Part shown: piece by piece, positions 60,379-64,000 of the stretch | Layout of the letters: each line of letters starts with the position of its first letter | Position numbering within the stretch: position 1 is the stretch's first letter | NCBI RefSeq assembly: GCF_002706745.1 | Contig: NZ_CP017702.1 | Coordinates: 62,001-126,000 of the forward strand | From: Companilactobacillus farciminis KCTC 3681 = DSM 20184 | GTDB taxonomy: Bacteria; Bacillota; Bacilli; Lactobacillales; Lactobacillaceae | Reading direction: 5' to 3' | Length of the DNA: 64,000 nucleotides | Notes under the pieces: model-generated | Seen by the model: the letters and a program-made list of their open reading frames with translations, nothing else | Told to the model about the DNA's origin: nothing | Databases searched by the model: none | Program-made: the position numbers and the translations under genes

Positions 60379-60541
60379 ATGCGAAATATTGAAGAAAACG
60401 TTTTCATAGGTTCTTGGAGATAACATTTTTTTTCAATATATAATATTCCTGAATTGAGAGGAGGACGAGGCACGGTAGTCTTTTGCTAAATAAATAATGA
60501 GGTTAAAGGTTATGCGTCAAATTAAAGAAAACGTTTTCATT
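60379..60541 (+). repeat. Duplicated 30-base segment carrying operator palindromes
   Basis: 60379-60408 and 60512-60541 match at 25 of 30 bases and each contains the perfect 12-base palindrome GAAAACGTTTTC (60394-60405 and 60527-60538), a LacI/CcpA-type operator. The copies are 133 bases apart in the gap before the GPH symporter gene. Each also starts with ATG and reads as a tiny frame (MRNIEENVFIGSWR; MRQIKENVFINILFSKTF). Looping between two operators is one reading; two leader peptides another. Confidence 0.65.
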
Positions 60542-60608
60542 AATATTTTGTTTTCAAAAACATTTTGAAGATATTATTAAGTCATTAATTGATAGGAAGG
60601 TGAAAGGA

Positions 60609-62045
60609 ATGGTAATGAATCCCTCTTTAGAGGATAAAGATAAAACTGTAGAGATGACATCATTTCCTAAGGTTTTAACATTTAGAGAGAAGCTGGGATA
60701 TGCAGCTGGTGATTTAGGAAATGGTTTTCTTTTTGAAATGGGTCAATTATATTTATTGAAATATATGACTGATGTGTTGGGTTTACCAGCCGTTAGTGCA
60801 GGTGGAGTATTTTTAGTAGCAAAGATTTGGGATGCATTTGCAGATATAGGTGTAGGTACAATAATAGATCATAGAAAGAAAATTGGTCCAAGAGGAAGGT
60901 TCCGTCCTTTTATGTTATGGGCAGCTTTACCTTTGGGTTTACTCTTAATTGCTAACTTTACGGTACCTGACTTTACGTTAAAGATGCAAGAAGTATGGTG
61001 TTATATCACATATATTTTATTTGGAACTGTATATAGTGTTTCTAATATTGCATATGGTTCTATGCAACCAACAATGACAAAAAATAACATTGAGAGATCT
61101 CAATTAGCAAGTTGGAGAACTGTTGGATCTAATATTGGTACTTTGGTTTCTACAGTTGCATTTATGCCAATAGTTTTATTAATGCCTAGTCCACATATGG
61201 GATATTCTACGGCTGCAATAATTTTTGCAATTGGAGGAATTACGTGTCAATTATTTTGCTATTCAAGTATTAAAGAAAGATATGAAGATGAAAAACAGCG
61301 ACAAAAAGATTTTGCAGAACAATCTAAAGAAAGTACTTCTGAATTTAAAGAGATTATCAAGTCATACGGCTCTGTTTTTAAAAATGGTCCATTATTAATT
61401 CTTTGTCTAGCAAATCTCTTCTCATTTTCAGCGTTCAATGTTAAGCAAGCGGTACAATTTTATTTTGCACAATATGCATTGCATAATATTACTATTATTT
61501 CTTATATGGCATTCTTTACAATGGGTTCAGCCACATTGGCAGCTGTATGTATTCCATGGCTTACAAAGACAATAGGTAAAAAAAGTACATTTATTATTGG
61601 TTGTGTAATTTGGGCGATTTCTGATGGTATAGGTTATTTCGTAACTGGAGATGCCGTAGTTTATACGATAATTACAACAATTTCTTATTTTGGTTATGGA
61701 CTTACTTCTGGTTTGAACTGGGCTTTAATATCTGATGTTGTGGAATTTGGTGAATGGAAAACACACGTTAGATCAGAGGGTATAGTTTATTCTTCATATA
61801 CTTATTTTAGAAAATTGTCTCAAGCTGCAGCTGGATTGGTTCCTGGTATTGTATTAAGTGCTGTTGGATATGTTCCTAATCATGTACAAACTGCACAAGC
61901 AATTGCTGGTATTAGAGGATTGGTATTCATTTATCCCGTTGTAATGGCAATTTTAACAACTATTTTAATGTTCTTTTATCCATTAACAGAGGATAAATAT
62001 ACACAAATTATGAATGATTTAGAGAGAAGACATATTGAAGACTAA
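60609..62045 (+). CDS. GPH-family sugar:cation symporter
   Basis: A 478-residue transporter of the glycoside-pentoside-hexuronide family (MelB, LacS, XylP types) with about 12 membrane segments. Family features are LGYAAGDLGNGFLFEMGQLYLLKYMTDVLG, the DAFADIGVGTIIDHRKKIGPRGRFRPFMLW loop and the late GLTSGLNWALISDVVEFGEWKT. It lacks a C-terminal PTS IIA domain. ATG 60609 follows AGGAAGG at eight bases; in-frame GTG 60600 and ATG 60615 are alternatives. Two operators lie upstream, so sugar-dependent control is likely. Confidence 0.9.
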   Translation: MVMNPSLEDKDKTVEMTSFPKVLTFREKLGYAAGDLGNGFLFEMGQLYLLKYMTDVLGLPAVSAGGVFLVAKIWDAFADIGVGTIIDHRKKIGPRGRFRPFMLWAALPLGLLLIANFTVPDFTLKMQEVWCYITYILFGTVYSVSNIAYGSMQPTMTKNNIERSQLASWRTVGSNIGTLVSTVAFMPIVLLMPSPHMGYSTAAIIFAIGGITCQLFCYSSIKERYEDEKQRQKDFAEQSKESTSEFKEIIKSYGSVFKNGPLLILCLANLFSFSAFNVKQAVQFYFAQYALHNITIISYMAFFTMGSATLAAVCIPWLTKTIGKKSTFIIGCVIWAISDGIGYFVTGDAVVYTIITTISYFGYGLTSGLNWALISDVVEFGEWKTHVRSEGIVYSSYTYFRKLSQAAAGLVPGIVLSAVGYVPNHVQTAQAIAGIRGLVFIYPVVMAILTTILMFFYPLTEDKYTQIMNDLERRHIED

Positions 62046-62087
62046 TCACATTTATAAGTGAGTATTGAAGGGATGCGTTGTAAAGAC

Positions 62088-62960
62088 ATGCAGTATGAAT
62101 TAAAAAATGATTTTCTAACGGTTAAAGTCTCCTCAGTGGGGGCAGAGTTACAGAGTATAAGAGATTCAAGTGATTTAGAACGTATTTGGCAATCTGATGA
62201 AAATATTTGGCCAAGACAAGCACCCATCCTTTTTCCAATTGTTGGACGCTTGAAAGATGATCATTATTATGTTGATGGTAAAGAGTATAAGATGACACTA
62301 CATGGATTTGCGAGAGATGAGGAATTCACTTTGATTTCAAGTGAAGAATCTGAGTTGGCATTGAAATTAACTGATAATGAGTTTAGCCATAAGATCTATC
62401 CGTATAAGTTTGAATTAGAAGTAATTTATAGGTTAAAGGAAAAAGAATTAAGTGTTTCTTATATTGTGAAAAATATAGATAACAAAAAAGATCTTTATTT
62501 TTCTATCGGTGCACATCCAGGATTTGTTGTGCCATTCCAAAAGAAATTAAAATATGATGATTTTGAAATAACATTTAGTCCGCAAAAGAGTCGAAAGATG
62601 GTTCCTATGGTAGACCATTATGCTGACCTCAATAATAAATATGATGTTCCAAACCAAGATTTCCGATTAAGCAGAGAAAAATTTAAGGATGATGCATTAG
62701 TCTATGAATTGGATGATTCAACAGATATAACTATAAAAAGTGAACATGTAAAAAAAGAAGTAATTTTCAATACTGGAAATGCTAAGTATGTTGGTTTGTG
62801 GTCAACATATCCTAAAGAGGGGAATTTTGTTTGTATTGAGCCATGGTGGGGTATTGATGATACCTTAAATAGTGATAATCAATATGAACATAAAGCAGGT
62901 ATAAATAAATTAGTTCCAGAAGAAAGTTTTAAAGCTCATTTTTCAGTGAAAATCATTTAG
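62088..62960 (+). CDS. Aldose 1-epimerase family protein (LacX-like)
   Basis: About 290 residues of the galactose-mutarotase fold, LacX/YihR branch. It begins MQYELKNDFLTVKVSSVGAELQSI and contains FPIVGRLKDDHYYVDGKEYKMTLHGFARD, SIGAHPGF (catalytic His region) and IEPWWGIDD. It is thought to convert anomers of a sugar or sugar phosphate. The start is uncertain: ATG 62088 fits the family's N-terminus best, but ATG 62073 and GTG 62058 are in frame. It lies just after the symporter gene and is probably co-transcribed with it. Confidence 0.85.
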   Translation: MQYELKNDFLTVKVSSVGAELQSIRDSSDLERIWQSDENIWPRQAPILFPIVGRLKDDHYYVDGKEYKMTLHGFARDEEFTLISSEESELALKLTDNEFSHKIYPYKFELEVIYRLKEKELSVSYIVKNIDNKKDLYFSIGAHPGFVVPFQKKLKYDDFEITFSPQKSRKMVPMVDHYADLNNKYDVPNQDFRLSREKFKDDALVYELDDSTDITIKSEHVKKEVIFNTGNAKYVGLWSTYPKEGNFVCIEPWWGIDDTLNSDNQYEHKAGINKLVPEESFKAHFSVKII

Positions 62961-62996
62961 AAAACGCTTGCATTCATTTCTTACAAATATTAATAA
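62959..62996 (+). promoter_or_regulatory. Promoter with cre/operator before the phosphofructokinase gene
   Basis: AGAAAACGCTTGCA is a LacI/CcpA-type site that overlaps a TTGCAT -35 box (62968-62973); TAATAA (62991-62996) follows with 17-base spacing. The sequence AAAACG(C/T)TTGCATTCATTT is shared with the lacI promoter at 54880, hinting at common control. Confidence 0.6.
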
Positions 62997-63052
62997 TATT
63001 CAATTAAGCTGAAAACATAATTAAAGAATAAGTTAGGAAGGAGTGAAAGAAA

Positions 63053-64000
63053 ATGAAAAATAATTTGCTTGTAATTCATGGTGGTGGACCCACAGTTGTT
63101 TTAAATAGTTCTTTATATGGTGTAGTTATAGAATCACAGAAACACAAAGATATTATTGATAAAATCTATGGATCTAAAAATGGAGTCGAAGGGCTATTAA
63201 AAGATGATTTTATAGATTTAGGGAATAAGACAAGTAAAGAAATTGATTCTTTATTAACATCACCGGGTACTGCAATAGGTTCTTCAAGATATCCATTGAA
63301 TGACGATGATTATGAAAAAATGGTAGATCATCTTATAAAGAATAATATCAAATATGTTCTTATGTCTGGCGGTAATGGAACAATGGGAACTTGTGGGAAT
63401 CTGTCAAAATTATGTCAAAAAAGAAACGTGGATATTAAGGTTATTGGTATTCCTAAAACAATGGATAATGATATTAATATTATTGATCATGCCCCAGGTT
63501 ACTTGAGTGCCGCAAAGTATATCATTCAGACTACACGTGAGATAGCAGCAGATATTCATTCATTGCCAATTCATGTATGCATTATTGAGGTTATGGGAAG
63601 AAATGCTGGATGGTTAGCAGCATCAAGTTATTGTTCTTCTAACGGAGATAGTTTACAACCAGATTTAATTTATGTTCCTGAGTGTGCCTTTGATGAAGAG
63701 AAATTTTTGAAGGATGTTAAAGCTATTTATGATAAAAAAGGTTATGCAACTGTAGTTGTTAGTGAAGGATTAAAGAATAAAAATGGTGATCCAATAGTTC
63801 CTGAAATATTCCGCCAAGGTAGATCAGTTTACTATGGAGAAGTTGGGAATTATTTAGCAAATGAGGTTATTAAAAAATTAGGGATTAAAGCACGGAATGA
63901 AAAGCCAGGCTTGGCTGGAAGAAGCTCTATATATTTACAATCAGATGTTGATAGGAAAGAAGCTGTTGAAGTAGGCAAAAGAGCTGTTATGGCAGTGATT
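63053..64000 (+). CDS. 6-phosphofructokinase, PPi-type (3' end outside window)
   Basis: The first 316 codons of a phosphofructokinase that runs out of the window. The N-terminal phosphate-binding loop is HGGGPTVVLNSSLYG, followed by MSGGNGTMGT, the catalytic GIPKTMDND and EVMGRNAGWLAA. The Lys in PKTMDND (Gly in ATP enzymes) points to pyrophosphate as phosphoryl donor. Substrate may be fructose 6-phosphate or a related ketose phosphate. An AGGAAGGAG site precedes the ATG. It is separate from the usual pfkA-pyk locus. Confidence 0.87.
   Translation, partial: MKNNLLVIHGGGPTVVLNSSLYGVVIESQKHKDIIDKIYGSKNGVEGLLKDDFIDLGNKTSKEIDSLLTSPGTAIGSSRYPLNDDDYEKMVDHLIKNNIKYVLMSGGNGTMGTCGNLSKLCQKRNVDIKVIGIPKTMDNDINIIDHAPGYLSAAKYIIQTTREIAADIHSLPIHVCIIEVMGRNAGWLAASSYCSSNGDSLQPDLIYVPECAFDEEKFLKDVKAIYDKKGYATVVVSEGLKNKNGDPIVPEIFRQGRSVYYGEVGNYLANEVIKKLGIKARNEKPGLAGRSSIYLQSDVDRKEAVEVGKRAVMAVI

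Overview
The window is a chromosomal segment around the replication origin of a low-GC Firmicute of the family Lactobacillaceae. The order dnaA-dnaN-yaaA-recF-gyrB-gyrA-rpsF-ssb-rpsR-gdpP-rplI-dnaB-purA is the classical origin region of lactobacilli. The 16S gene and the AT-rich codon use fit the Lactobacillus sensu lato group; a Companilactobacillus-like species is my best guess, but that is inference. No tRNA gene, CRISPR array, phage or insertion sequence was seen.

Layout. 1-15.9 kb: replication and translation core, with DnaA boxes (oriC) between dnaA and dnaN, a textbook parS site between rpsF and ssb, and a small XRE regulator/membrane protein insertion after rpsR. 16-26.9 kb: an NAD(P)-binding oxidoreductase with an Rrf2 regulator, then envelope genes (a membrane-anchored protein, a class A penicillin-binding protein with its upstream partner, an LCP ligase), an amino-acid permease and an ABC-F protein. 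27-32.2 kb: one complete rRNA operon (16S-23S-5S) with tandem promoters and no tRNAs. 32.2-38.5 kb: an Mga-like regulator, an unidentified structured RNA with its own promoter and terminator, an MFS transporter, an alpha/beta hydrolase, and a TauE/SafE exporter with a DUF1634 partner. 38.5-43.3 kb: two tandem paralogous secreted L-type lectin/WxL proteins. 43.6-48 kb: an OhrR-type MarR regulator and the nrdHIEF class Ib ribonucleotide reductase operon with two NrdR boxes. 48-52.1 kb: small envelope proteins, a guanylate kinase paralogue, a secreted NlpC/P60 hydrolase and a candidate sRNA with C-rich loops. 52.1-64 kb: an accessory carbohydrate region.

The accessory region holds the most unusual content. 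A divergent RpiA is followed by two divergent, tightly overlapping operons. The leftward one encodes an ECF transporter S component, a DUF1893 protein and a LarC N-terminal-half protein (nickel-pincer cofactor maturation). The rightward one encodes a LacI regulator, a class II aldolase, a triose-phosphate-isomerase-like protein and a LarA-family (nickel-pincer nucleotide) enzyme with altered active-site residues. A TauE/SafE transporter, a GPH sugar symporter, an aldose-1-epimerase-like protein and a PPi-type phosphofructokinase (cut by the window end) follow. Related LacI/CcpA-type palindromes lie in front of several of these units. I infer a catabolic route for an unknown sugar acid or hydroxy acid that uses an NPN-dependent isomerisation step and feeds an aldolase/TIM pair. 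The local lack of larB, larE and the larC C-terminal half raises the possibility that the cofactor or a precursor is imported or made elsewhere.
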